Below are positions 35,884 to 47,640 of a DNA stretch of 64,000 nt, one piece after another. The notes under the pieces are model-generated. The model worked only from the letters and a program-made list of their open reading frames with translations, was not told where the DNA came from and made no database searches. The stretch's first letter is position 1, and each line of letters starts with the position of its first letter. The stretch is from Calliopum simillimum. Its lineage: Eukaryota > Arthropoda > Insecta > Diptera > Lauxaniidae. The stretch covers positions 14,599,329 to 14,663,328 of the forward strand of contig OX638369.1 in assembly GCA_951812925.1 (NCBI GenBank). The letters are read 5' to 3'. Position numbers and translations under genes: made by a program.

Positions 35884-36745
35884 ATCAACTTTTGATTAGT
35901 CTTCCTTAGTGTTGAGCCTATCTCAGTACCGAATTCGATAAAAATCAGTGCAACTGTTTAGCACTGTTAGCATATTAGCCGTGTTTTTTTTGACGCATAT
36001 ATACAACTGTGGATATTTTCAAATTGCGATAACTCATGAACAGTGAGTCGCACAATAAAACGTTCTCTACAAAAACTTTTCATTTTATTTTTGAAAAAAT
36101 TTATCTTTTAGGAGTTATTCTATAAAAACTGGTTAAGCGCCGATAAGCGGCAAAAAATCACTTTTTTTAAAATAACTTCTAAATAGCTATTTTTTTTACA
36201 AAAGATTAAAATTATTTGTAGAGCATGTGGTTCTCAATGAAAAAGACCCTTGGACTTTTGATCGTACGACTCACCGTTCATAAGTTATAGCAATTTGAAA
36301 ATTACCACAATTGTATATACGCGTCAAAAAAACAGGCCTATTATACCATTAGGGGTGTGGTTCCGCACACTAAAAAACATAATGGCCATTTTATCGTTCC
36401 TTAGTTCTAACCCTATCTCCTTATCAAAAATCGTAAAAATCGATGCAGTGGCTTAGACCATTTAGGGGCGTGGCACCGCCTACTAAAATACATAATGGTC
36501 ATATTATCGTTTCTTAATGCTAGCCTTATGTCCATAGCAAATTAAGTAAAATCGATGTATTGGCTTAGCCGTGAGAGCGCTTTTTTCATTTAGGGGCATA
36601 GCACCGACCACTTTGCAAAAAAAATTTGATCCTATTCAGAGCTCCTCCTGACTCCCTTTCCAAAAAAATCAATCAAATTGGTTGAGATTTAAGTATAGAA
36701 ACAGGAACTGAACCGGTTTCGTTTGCCTATTTATATAAAAGATTA
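35884..36745 (+). repeat. GGGCGTGGCACC family (126-bp type), interrupted copy
   Basis: Units with 'cgttccttagttctaaccct', 'aaaatcgatgcagtggctta' and ggggcgtggcaccgcc. The tail 'tgagatttaagtatagaaac' to 'cggtttcgtttgcctattta' matches the 18225-19285 array. The first unit is split by the element at 35978-36338. Confidence 0.75.
35978..36338. mobile_element. MITE with GACGC inverted ends, family G copy 1
   Basis: The left arm reads gttttttttgacgcatatat and continues 'tgcgataactcatgaacagt'. The right arm is its complement with 'cggttcataagttatagcaa'-like text, then 'tatatacgcgtcaaaaaaac'. About 360 bp, non-coding, inserted in a 126-bp-type unit. A half copy lies at 57230-57480. Confidence 0.75.
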
Positions 36746-37216
36746 TTCAAAATGTTTACAATGTGCGATAACTCTTTTTTACCATGACTTTCCCGATATT
36801 GGAAATCTGGATCATCACAAAAAATCTCTAATTTTATTTTCCAATTATACAAATTTTGTACTCTATTGATTATTATAACTTAAAAGTTTTATGGAGTTTC
36901 AACGGCTCGATCATTTAAGTATTAAATGTAAGATTTGCTCAAGGTCCTGTACAACTACAATATTAGCCACCGCGTTAATACCGGATTTTGGAGTTCAGTG
37001 AGTTTTTCTTTGGTGACTTTTCTGTTTTATTACAGCACTTCAGCTCCGTTAAACTGAAAATAACAAAACTTTTTGAGCTACAGCAATTAAATTCGATATC
37101 TGAGGTAGTATTGATAGCATTTAGTTATTTATTGAAAATGGGCGTCAAGAATTCACCCACCTCCCATACACCCCAAAATTTGAAATCGCCAAAACATCGT
37201 GAATCTTCGAGGAACA
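36746..37216. other. No gene; low-copy repeat fragment
   Basis: 'ttcgatatctgaggta', 'gcatttagttat' and 'ttgaaaatgggcgt' (37090-37150) recur at 37850-37995, on the other side of the GTAGGG element. An older tandem repeat therefore hosts that insertion. Confidence 0.5.
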
Positions 37217-37840
37217 ACTAGTAAGGGTGTAACCTTTGGCCTGGCCAAAAATTAAATATCCTACACTGCAGTATTTTGAAAATTTTCCGATTTCACCCAG
37301 TTTTTTTTTTTGGGAGCTTGCATTTATAGCTCTTAGCGTCTGAGTAAAATTTAGTCCAATTATCTCAAAAAAAGCTTTCAGTATAGCGTTTTAAAACTTT
37401 TTTTGTGTGGGAGGTGCCACGCCCTCTCGTCCGAATTCGCCCAGTGTTTTCTCAGAGCTTACGCTTACAGTTCTTAGTACTTATGTGTATTTTGATTACA
37501 TTGTCGTGAAAAATAATCCTAAAGTTGCGTTTTGAATATATATTTTGTATGGGCGGTAGGCGTGTCCGTTGACCGATTTCGCTAGCACCACGAGTTAACT
37601 TTGATAATGCCTTCATTTTACCAAATTCTATTGAATTATCTTGCTCAGTTTTCCCAAAAAATGTTTTCCACGCACACCCAGCCACCCAGCCAGACAGACG
37701 GACATGGCTATATCGACTCATGAGGTGACGCTGATCTAGAATATATATACTTTTCTATATCTTTCACGCTTTCACGCAACCTTCTCTCCGTTACAAACAG
37801 AAGGACAAAGTGAATATACCCTGGGTGTAGGGTATAAAAA
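37217..37840 (+). mobile_element. 'GTAGGG' interspersed repeat, copy 3
   Basis: Starts 'actagtaagggtgtaacc' and ends ccctgggtgtagggtataaa. It keeps the 'gggaggtgccacgccctc' unit, 'gacggacatggctatatcga' and 'gtgacgctgatctagaatat'. It has fewer internal units than the other copies (about 620 bp). It is inserted within an older local tandem repeat. Confidence 0.8.
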
Positions 37841-39243
37841 TAATATTTGACATCTGAGATAAATTTGGTAGCATCTAGCTACTCGTTGAAAATAAGAGTG
37901 ACATAACTTCGGAAACGTATAAGTACAAATAAAATTTTCGATATCTGAGGTATAAAGTAGCATCTAGCTATCAGTTGAAAATGGGCGTGATCGGATCAAG
38001 GATTAATATAGTCCGAAAATGTCAGCCATTTTATTTTCGAAAAATTTCGTCTTGCTGTTTTGATATAATCATTTTAAGAGAAAATTTTCTGCTATTTTGG
38101 ATCCGCCATTATGTATTCAAATATCTATATATATCTTTTACCCAAATTTTTATCGTGATATGATAATTTTTTGAGAAAATTGTTCTGCATTTTGGATCTA
38201 CCGTTTTGATTTTTATGAAAATGGTTTCCAGATTTGGTATCAGTGACCCCAAGAGCACAAAAGCTGATATTTTCTTATTAAAAAGAACTAAAAATTTATG
38301 ACCACTGTACGCTGTCAACTACCTTGTGTATATCTCTCTGGGACTTGATGAGAAATTTTATTGACCGTTTTTCGGAGAATGTGCGCTATCTATCTACATT
38401 TGTGTAGTTTAATCTCGTGTGGTATAGACATCTGATCGGCGAATATTTGTGATTGAAAATAAGTCACGGCAATTGAATACAACACTTTTTTGCTTTTTTT
38501 GTTATCCTCTTTTTCTCCACCATTTATGTTGAGAGTGCTGCCTACCTAAGCACGATTTTAGGCAAAAGTCGACAGCTTTGTTAAGTCTTTTTGTCTAAAA
38601 TTTCTCGAAGAAGGATTAGAAAAAGAATATTTCCAAATAAACAGCCTTACCGGACGTCTGACTTAAAAACAAATGTTGATTACAGCAACCTTTTGCGCAA
38701 CCTATACATCATTTAAAACTTCCGCACCCATAGGCATTTTCGAAAGTAAATTTCGAAGGCAACACATACTGAATCAATTCCTCACTTTTTTTTATGACTG
38801 ACTAAAGTCACGTTTTGAGACCAAGCACTACCTTGTGCCGTCATGGAAATTTGACTCGCATATCGAGAACTTGATTCCAGATTCTGGAGAAAGAAAGAAT
38901 TAAGATTTATCTGTTTAGTTGTTATGTGGTTGCTGCCAGTGGCTTTGTTGAAAATCAAGGCACTATTGATTCATGTTGAGAAGATATTATGTGATGTGGG
39001 GCTCAAGATTTCAAAAATATACTACCCCCATCAATTTGATCTTCAGCGAATGTTAAATGGTTCTTAGTTTGAATTTAGTTATTCGCTTCCGTTGAAATTT
39101 TTTGCATGGTGGTTCATGGTGGGCTTTTTGCTTTTCAAACAAAACACCACGTTTCCTCACTCATTCAGATTATTTTATTTTCTTATTCTTCTGCAAATAA
39201 ATGAAAATGTGCCGCATTTTGCTCGAGTACTAATCATATCCTC
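37841..39243. other. No gene seen
   Basis: Begins with the local repeat ('gcatctagctat..gttgaaaatgggcgtg'). At 38030-38260 'ccattttggatc'-type phrases resemble those inside the element at 61520-62518. The rest is unique AT-rich DNA. Confidence 0.4.
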
Positions 39244-39490
39244 GGCTTAGTGAAAAAAGGTGCTAAGTCCATTTTAAGGCAAAATTAATGTCATACACAT
39301 TCTTTACATTATAAACGGTTATTGGATAAATATGATTTTTTTAACTAAATGCCATCAATTTCACTCTATCAAGTAAGCTTTTCATCAAAATGGAACTTAA
39401 TTTTATTCATTTTTAACAAAATGCTAGTCAATTAATTGCGTGATATTACATTTGCCACAAAATGGACTTAGCACCTTTTCTCATTAAGCC
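39244..39490. mobile_element. Short MITE, family F copy 2
   Basis: The left end ggcttagtgaaaaaaggtgc with 'taagtccattttaaggcaaa' is inverted at the right end, which finishes 'gcaccttttctcattaagcc'. About 247 bp. The middle 'tatcaagtaagcttttcatc' matches 17640-17680. Confidence 0.8.
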
Positions 39491-40019
39491 GACTATATAG
39501 ATTTTTAGCTTTGCTCAAACCGACTACTTAAATCAACTTAAAGTAACCAGTATCGATACCATAAGTTGCATTAATACACCGCACTAATGCAGTGAGGAGC
39601 ACCACTTACAATGATGGACCCGAGGTCGTTTTTATTTCACCATCTGCCTTCCTCTCCTGTTTGCTTTGGATTTACTTTGGCAATTTTTTGATTTGGATTT
39701 TCTTAGATTTTTTGGTTTTGTCTTTATTTTTGTTATTGTTGTTAGTACTTTAAGGCCGTTGCTCTTTTTACTACTTTTGAGTGAGAGTAGAAAGAACAAA
39801 TAGGAGGAAATGCAACATGTCAGTGGCAGTAAATTGTGTCCAAGGAAACAAAGAAAAAAAAAAATTTTTGTCATGGATGAATATAAAAATAGAGCGGAAA
39901 AATAAATTCAGTTGAAGTGCAAGTATGTAAATAGTAGCAAATTACAACATAAATAAGCAAAATAGTATTAAAAATTTGCTACTTTTAGAATGCTCTTGCA
40001 ATATGCTGCTGCTTGAAAA

Positions 40020-40043
40020 CAAAGGACTTAAGCAACGAACTTG
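40020..40043 (-). repeat. Dispersed short motif, copy 5 (reverse)
   Basis: On the minus strand it reads caagttcgttgcttaagtcc followed by tttg. Confidence 0.55.
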
Positions 40044-40773
40044 TTGAAAAATTTTGAAGAAATTTGTTTATTTGTAACAGTTATATGCAATATTAATCCT
40101 AAAAATACGCATTCTTCATAATAATCATTCTGAGCCACTCACTACCTTTTGTGGCAATCAATGTTCATACTCCTTCCTAATCCGTACCTTTTAAGAACCG
40201 AAAAAATTTTTATCTGTTTGATTTTTTTCTTCTTTTCATCATCAACGAAAAACTGCCAGCCATAAAAAGCAAACTACAGCAATTTACAGCAAAAGTTGCC
40301 GCATAAAGAAATCGAGTTTCATAGCCAAAAAGCAACAAAAAAAAAAGAAAACAATAGCAACAACGAAAAACCTTCAAATACAAAACGATGTTGCAACTTT
40401 GGTGGTCAAAGATGTCCTCACCAAAAGCCGTCCTGTTAAGCAAAAGTTTCAACGTCATTATTGTTGCAACTATTTGTTCAACTACAAACAAACACACACA
40501 CAAATACACTTAAAGAAAATCAAATCAAATAAAAACAAATACAACAATAACAGTTGCGCTACCAAAACGCAGTAGCAGCAAAGTTCACAGCTGCACTACA
40601 GCATACAGTAGTGTGGCACTTGAAAGCTGGCAGCTCTTCTCTGATATCATCACGGAAGTTGGTGCACCAAAAATGCAACAACACCAACAACAACAAGTAT
40701 AAAAAATTGCTGCAAATTGAATAGAATAGCAGTCGAAATGTGCTTGCTGCACTTAAGTTTGTTAGATAAGCTA

Positions 40774-40802
40774 GCAAGTTCGTTGTTCAAGTCTTTCGTT
40801 TT
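40774..40802 (+). repeat. Dispersed short motif, copy 6
   Basis: Reads caagttcgttgttcaagtct followed by ttcgtttt, near 'cacttaagtttgttaga'. Confidence 0.55.
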
Positions 40803-41762
40803 ATAAGTGACAAAAAAATTATGATTATCGTCAGAAGTGAGGATGTGCCATGTAGTTTTGCTTTTAAGGGAATAGTTTAAGCATTTATACTTAAAGCATT
40901 AAGTTTTTTACTGTATAGTATCTTTGTTATAGTTGCTGTTGCTAAAATATTTAAAAAAAAAAACATTTGCTTATAAAGAAAATAATCCAAAGTTTCCAAA
41001 CATTATATTATAAAAATTTTGTATAACTAAAAACCTTTTCTCAAGAGATGCTAAACATCTTATTGAGTTTTAAAAAAGATAGTATTCAGAGGGATGGGCA
41101 GTGGAAAGAGTAGTATCGGTGAGCATTTTTTTTTTTTAATCTTCTCATATCACTGCTGTCAAAAGAAATGCTCGCAGAAATATTACTCCATAGCTTAGTA
41201 GTTGTTTAGTAGTTGTATACAACCATGATCTGTCCACCGCAAGTCTGGGTAAAACGATACGTTTAGAATGTCAAGAATGATTGAATTCATAATGTTTGCG
41301 CCGCGCCAGTCATATAGAAGGGAGGTTGTCCTATATAATTCAGTCCAGTGACAGTAACTTTAATTCTCTCCAGCCTTTTACTGCTTCCTTACCGTTCTTT
41401 TCTAGCGGTTGCCTCTATGACATACAAGCATTCGACCACACCTTCTGTTACTGTGAGAGTTTCAGTCAAGGACATACCAAACGTTGGTTGCGGATGTTGT
41501 TCGCAAATTGTTTCCGATCTATCTCCATTTTCGCTCGTTTGATTTCTACAGCTACTAAATATTGGTGATATTTTCTATTACACAGGGTGTAAGCATTAAC
41601 CTTCTGGGATGTGATAGAGGAAGCCTAGACTTACAAAAAATTGTATGTGAGAGGGAGCTTAAAATTTACCTATGAGGAGTTAAAGAGAAAATATATCAAA
41701 TTTTCGTAAAAATTTTATTGCTTCTTCGTAATGGTTTTCAATGAAAGCTTTTAGCCAACTGT

Positions 41763-42322
41763 ATAAGCTTTCTAATGGTGGACTGGGTTTATAGGGTTAA
41801 CAAGGATTTTGAATACTTCTAGGTCTTTAAAGTTGAAATTTGAAATTTTTTTTACTATTTTTTAATTTTGTTGGCGATTTTAATATGAACAAAGTCCTAT
41901 TAATATAACATTTTATAATTTTTTTCAAGTTCTTGTTAAATTTCCTTTAATTCGGTGGTACATTTATCATACCAATATTTTTAATTGAGGTCAGAAAAAC
42001 ATACTTCAAGTCAAAAGAGCAAAATTTGGGAACGGAATAATTTTGTCTAACAAAATCACTCACGCTTTAAATAAAAATAAATTTGCGAAGCACACATTTC
42101 TTTTAGTAAAGTCTTTTTCCTGACCTCAAATTAAAAAATTAGTATGGCAAATGTACTACCAAATTAATGAAAATTTAGTGAAGATTCCAAAAAACTATAA
42201 AAATATTATTGGCAGCCAAAATCAAAAAATAGTATAAAAATTTTAAATTTCAATCTCAAAGAAGCAGAACTGTTCAAAATCTTTTTAACCCTATAACCAA
42301 TTCCACCATCAGAAAGCTTAGG
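41763..42322. mobile_element. Long-armed inverted-repeat element
   Basis: Arms of over 200 bp: ataagctttctaatggtgga, 'gggtttatagggttaacaag' and 'taccaatatttttaattgag' on the left face 'cctcaaattaaaaaattagt', 'ctttttaaccctataacc' and 'tccaccatcagaaagctta' on the right. The spacer is about 100 bp around 42050. Arms have diverged moderately. No coding capacity. Confidence 0.75.
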
Positions 42323-43070
42323 TTCCAAAACAAGAGTCAATTTTACGTATATTATCATTCCAAGGTTAATTTGTAACAAAAGCTGATATTTTCTCGTTTC
42401 TCTTGAGAATGACCAAGTAATTTTCCGGACCATAACAGAACATTAACACGAAGCAGTGCACACGTGACATAAGCAAACAACAACAACAAAATGGTGCAAA
42501 AATCTACCAACCAAGAAAAGAACTCCACGAGGTGAAAATAACTATTGTCATTGTTGTGGCACTTTTGGTTGTTTATTGTGCTGAACTTAAAAGCACATCA
42601 TAAAACACCACCAGAAACATCGAATGGCACGTTTGAACTTTAAGTTTTATTGCTGTTGAGTGGAGTGTTCTTCTCGACAGTCACAGTAGTGTCGCAAAAG
42701 AAAGCCGAAAGGCATTTGGAAAAAAACGTAAATAGAATAAAGAGAAGGTAAAGTAATAGCAGCGTAGAGGCCACTATAGCCACCATAAATCCTAGTCAAT
42801 GACGAAAATAAGCGCAAAAACAAATAACTGTACTCCGTACAGTGATTCAATAGCGAAGGAGTGTATTAACTTCTGAACTAGAAATTCTCAGGCTAGTAAC
42901 AAAATGAACCAGATAAAAACTTGATGTAATTCTAATTATCTCAAATTAACAAAACTTTTCTGTAATTTTATATGGCATTATATTTAGCAATCCGTTTCGG
43001 AATTCTGTTTAACACCAGTCTATGCTACCTTATATACTTTTCAATTGACTTATTGGTATTATTTTATTCC
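42323..43070. other. No gene seen
   Basis: Unique-looking DNA upstream of a truncated LINE. The first 30-odd codons of the open frame at 42972 are probably flanking sequence, not LINE. Confidence 0.4.
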
Positions 43071-44403
43071 TTGAATGAAAAACTAAAAAAGGCGTATGCG
43101 GCTTTTTACTCATGTCAGAAAATAATTGGGTTAGAATGGGGCCTTAAGCCGCGGCTAATTCATTGGATATATACGGCAATTATTAGACCGATATTGTCAT
43201 ATGGTAGTGTAGTATGGTGGCCATACCTTGAAATACAAAATAATGTGAAAGAATTGGAAAAAATACAAAGATTGGCCCTTTTAAGAATAACTGGAAGTTA
43301 TATTGAATGTCCTGCCAATAGATCTCTATATTAGAGAAAAGGCTGTCGTAACATCTGTTAGACTAAATCAGACCTATAATTTCAACAGATTAAGCTATGG
43401 GCACACAACCATTTAGCCAGAAATAAGTCAGACAGATTTCATTAAAGCTTACACAGATTTTAGTAAAAGCATAAAAGCCCAATATCCCACACTTAAACAA
43501 TGGGAGAACAAGAATGTCCTTAATGATAGCACTTTAGAAGTATATACGGATGGTTCTAAAATGGACATAGAAAATGGTTGCGGGATCTTCAGTCAATCAA
43601 TTAATCTCTCAGAGTCGGTAAAAATATCTGATAATTGTTCTGTATTTCAAGCGGAAATATTTGCGATAGCAGAGGCGGCAAGGTTGATATCGATGAGGGA
43701 TGTATCACCTACCGATATAACCATTTACATCGATAGTCAAGCCGCCATTATAGCTCTGCAAAATAGGAATATAAGATCTGAGGTAGTCAGCCGTTGTCGC
43801 AGAGAGTTTCAGGTTCTTAACGAACAACACAATGTAGAACTGTGCTGGGTACCCGGTCATAAAAATATTCAAGGAAATGAAAAGGCAGATGAGTTAGCTA
43901 GAAGGGGTTCATTATTGCCTACAGAGAATATTAATCATATTGTTAAACCACCAATGTCACACGATTGCAAGATAATTTCAGAAAAAATGGTTTTGGAGAT
44001 GATAAGGAGATGGGGCAACTCGACCCATTATCAAACGACCAAAACTATTTATAACACTCCTAAGATAAGGTTTACTAAATTGTTTTTAAAGTGCAGCAAG
44101 AGTGAATTAAAGTCTTTTATATCAGTAGTTACAGGGCATAATATGCTATTCAGGCACCTGGGACAGATGGGGTTTGAGACTGACGATCTTTGTAGATGGT
44201 GTGGAGACAGCGACGTGGAAGAGGATAATCAACATTATCTTTGCCAGTGCCCTGCACTTGCAAAAACAAGATTTAAAATACTTGGATCCTTCTTTTTTCA
44301 GGATATGAGAGAACTTATGGAGATAGACCCCGCTAAGATCCTGAAATACATCAAATCATCAAAATGGGAACAGAAAACACGAATAGTAACCAACAACCAA
44401 TGA
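43071..44403 (+). pseudogene. Broken LINE C-terminal half with intact RNase H domain
   Basis: The thumb part (KLKKAYAAFYSCQKIIG, WGLKPRLIHWIYTAIIRPIL) ends in a frame shift near 43310. The next frame, LPIDLYIREKAVVTSVRLNQ, has one TAG near 43413 and then runs open through RNase H to TGA at 44401-44403. RNase H residues are visible: the D of VYTDGSK, E of VFQAEIFAI, D of YIDSQAAI, and WVPGHKNIQGNEKADELA. The end has VVTGHNMLFRHLGQMGFETD and LCRWCGD with HYLCQCPALAKTR, a Cys/His cluster common at LINE ends. Upstream RT motifs are absent. Confidence 0.85.
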
Positions 44404-44578
44404 ATAAGCTTCAATAAGACTGTATAAAACTGTATAAAATATACTGAATTTAATTAATTGTATTGTATCATAGAACTATGTACCGTATTTAAAGAGGGAT
44501 CACAATGGGCCAGCAGAATGGTCTAAGTGGAAGTTGGCTTGCATATATGCCAACGATGCCCTCGCAACCTAACCTAAC
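43071..44578 (+). mobile_element. 5'-truncated LINE with RNase H (Loa/I-like), second family member
   Basis: Contains the thumb, RNase H and C-terminal parts plus a 3' UTR with 'cacaatgggcc' ending acctaacctaac, like the 3' end of the element at 25380-27283. The 5' end is truncated upstream of the thumb. Flanks 'ttgaatgaaaaac' and 'ttgatgaacgac' may be a decayed target duplication. Protein divergence from the other copy is large, so they are different families of one clade. Confidence 0.8.
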
Positions 44579-44775
44579 GTTGATGAACGACTTTTGTGTG
44601 GGAGGATATAGAATTCAGACAAAGTGGAATTTCCTCAATTTTATTCGGAAGCCTTTTATGAAGATAGTTTTGGCACTTGTCCTGTGATACTGAAATTATT
44701 TTTCATCGTTAAATTTGATTAATGCTCACCAAAAAACTCAAATATACACATACATACATATTTAATTATTATAAA

Positions 44776-45240
44776 AAGCCCAATTTCAACCCTTCGGGGG
44801 GCTATAAGGGGGTGCTAAGGGGTTACTTGCTAATTGAAATAATTTTTGAATACCATTTTCAGTTACGAGCACCAAAAAAATTGATATACATTTTTTATTT
44901 TTATGAAACGTGAAATTTTAACCCCTTTGGAGGGGGTGTTAGGGGTACCTATGCTACTACAACTATTTTTTTTTCGTCATCTTCTGTTCCAGTCAACCAA
45001 AAAACTTACAAATATACATTACTTACAAATTTTTATAAAAAGCATTACTTCATCTCTCTTGGGGGGCTATAAGGAGCTACTAGGGGGTGACTAGGTGCTC
45101 CAAATTATTATTTAACATTATATTCGCTTTCAGAGCATCTAAAGACCTAGCACTATGCACACGTTTAAAATTTTTAGAATACGTAAAATTCTAACCCCTA
45201 AGGGGGTATTAAGGGGGCGCTAGTGGGAAAAACAACATTT
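44776..45240 (+). repeat. Tandem repeat with G-rich core
   Basis: Four units of about 130-145 bp at roughly 44776, 44915, 45045 and 45185. Each has a core such as cccttcggggggctataagg with gggtgctaagggg, or 'aaccccttt.ggagggggtg', between AT-rich stretches with 'acatacatatt' words. The G clusters could form quadruplexes; the 'aacccct..agggg' parts could form short hairpins. Confidence 0.65.
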
Positions 45241-45450
45241 TTATATTTAATTAGCAACAATGCTTAGAAACATTTTTTGGTAAAAATGATTTGGAAAATT
45301 TGTTTAACAACAATATTAAGAAACATTATTTAGAGATATTATTTATTATGTTTAGAAACATTTAGCAAGAATATTTGCTTAGCGACAATGCTTAGAAACA
45401 TTATTTAGCAACAATGTTTAGAAACATTGTTTAGAAATATTTGTTTCAAC
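45241..45450. repeat. Short-unit minisatellite ('ttagaaacatt')
   Basis: Repeats of tttagaaacattatttagc and aacaatgcttagaaaca. The core is similar to that of the array at 12051-13025. Confidence 0.7.
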
Positions 45451-47640
45451 TGTTGACTCGTTTTGCTTGTTCTCATTGCACTGTAACTACAACAAAACGA
45501 CCGCTGAGGAACTTTAACAGAAATATACTATATATTTTATGCTAAAGAAACTAAAACCACGTAAAACTGTTAAAATTGAGCCAATCTACAAAATAACAAC
45601 AAAAAACGGAAGATAAACACTACAAAAGAAAAAAAACTTTGCCAAAAAAATAGGAAAATTGCAACTAACTACTCGCGTACAACAAACAAAAAAGTTGCGC
45701 CGATGTGAATTCGTGTCGCACTACGCGACTTGATGACGTTGTAATTTGGCAGTTAAAACAATTCTTTTTCTTGTAACAAGGAACTTCTTTCTATTCTTTC
45801 TTTCTTTAATTTTTTCTAAAAAAAGTCACTGTTTTTAAATAAAAAATAAGAAAATGAAGAAAAAATGCAAAATATTTTTCTTTTATTGTTTACTTCTATA
45901 TGTTTGTTTTTTTTTTTTTTATATAAATTGCTTTTTTTATTCAGCATGTAGAAAATCACTAAAATGACGACAGCACGATTTTTGTGCACATTTTTATTTT
46001 AACAGGGTAAACCTTCTTATCAACTTCTTTCTCTTAACCCTAGTTGGAGAAAAGCTTCAGTGAAAAATTGATATTGTTGAACCTTTAGTTTCAAGAGATC
46101 AAAGTGCTTTCATCAAAGTTTTCACTTCCTTCAGCTCTAACTTAAAATCTCAATCGGGTTGCTTATTCATCCAACTTCCAAGTTGCTTAAGTTTTCAGAC
46201 TAATCTTGGTCTTTGGCATTATGTAATCGGCACTTATCAATTGATTCCAATCTGAAGGTGTAATACGGTACGAAAACTTACTGTATATTGCTACTTTTAC
46301 CCTACACAAGTACAAGTAAATGTATGACCATATATAAAAGTATCCATGTTTGTTTGTTTATTTGTCTGACTTGTTGACGCTTTAAGTGCATTTTTATTGC
46401 AATCGCTCAAAAGGGGCGTCCAACTAGCGGTATCTTGCGATACATATAGTAGAAGACACCCAGACTGAGGGCCACAAAAAAATAAAAAAAAAACATCGAG
46501 CGCCTGCTCTTGCAATATACACCATTGTGGGTGCAACAATTTGTGGCAACACCAACATTGACTTAGTTTTTTTTTTTTTTTTTTCCTTGATGTCTTGCAA
46601 CACAGCTGCTGCTGCTGCGCGAGGTCGGTCACTGCAATTGCGCCATTTGTTGATGGTTTTTCTTATATATATATTTTCTACAATGGTAAGAGTTGGTAGA
46701 TATCATTCGATGTGAATTCCAAGCTTAAGTTCTGCACATTAACGGTATTTCCTTCATTTTTTTTTCCTACAAAAACAGTTATAGTTCTGTGAAAAAAATC
46801 AGAGTACGTTATGCACAAAATGTAACTTACGAGCAGTACAAACAAACAGACAAACAAAAAATCCATATATAGTATACGAGAGCATTTCAAAAGGTTAAGG
46901 TCGGTGAAGGGTTCTTAAGGCTTAATGCCTTATTTCTTTCTCGGCTTATGTATTTGTATGTCAAACTTTATACATTTTATTTGTGGCTCAGCGTGACTGC
47001 CACGATTTTTATTTGTGTTTAAATGGCTTGTTACACGGCGGCTTTTTTATTTAGTTTGTTATGATTCTACAAGTTCGCAATAGTTTGCATTTTGGTATGC
47101 TTTAATTGTTAGAAATCTAAAGATTTTTATGTCTTCATATTAAATTTTCTACAAAATTTTAACAAAAATCTTCAAACATTTATAAAATTTTATACAAATT
47201 ATTTACTTGGAGAAGCATAATGACAGAAATCTTACATATGAGTTGAATATTCAATGTTAATAACACAAGACTTAAGCCACAAACTTTTTCGAAACTCGTA
47301 GCAATAATATTGACGATTCTTTAATTAAAGTGGTGCTTTTACTTTAACATAAGGACTGGTTCAGAAAAATTTGATACTTTGTTTTCATCAATAAAAATAT
47401 ACCCAATGAATTTTTTTTTATATTTTTATTTTTTATTAATGAGTAGTATAACGAGTATAAATAACCTTAGAACTATTGACAAATATTTTTTTTCTGTAAA
47501 ATATTGTACTTTTTTCTTAAGGCCTCTTATTAAGATTTGCTCAGTTGTTTAATTTTTCCCACTTCTCTATGGTGGCTTAAGAGTAATGAGAGGATGCTAA
47601 ATCATGACAGCATATTACAGTATCTTTGTGTCCACAAATA
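45451..47640. other. No gene seen; two dispersed-motif copies
   Basis: AT-rich DNA with poly-T and poly-A runs. Dispersed motif-like copies are at 46180-46200 and 47264-47291. The 111-codon minus frame at 46297 is lysine/glutamine-run rich and unsupported. Confidence 0.4.
47264..47291 (-). repeat. Dispersed short motif, copy 8 (reverse)
   Basis: On the minus strand it reads 'aagtttgtggcttaagtctt' followed by gtg. It is a variant of the consensus. Confidence 0.45.

Larger units (their letters stand above)
39491..41762. other. No gene seen; two dispersed-motif copies
   Basis: CAA/AAC-rich intron-like DNA (40320-40560, 40680-40700) gives low-complexity open frames. Dispersed short motifs are at 40020-40043 and 40774-40802. 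Around 41290-41560 base composition is less AT-rich and two overlapping short frames exist, but no family can be named. Confidence 0.4.

Noticed and set aside
40210..40777. Two minus-strand open frames of 72 and 99 codons
   Set aside because: They lie in CAA/AAC-rich intron-like DNA, are hydrophobic and low complexity, and lack splice signals or family features.
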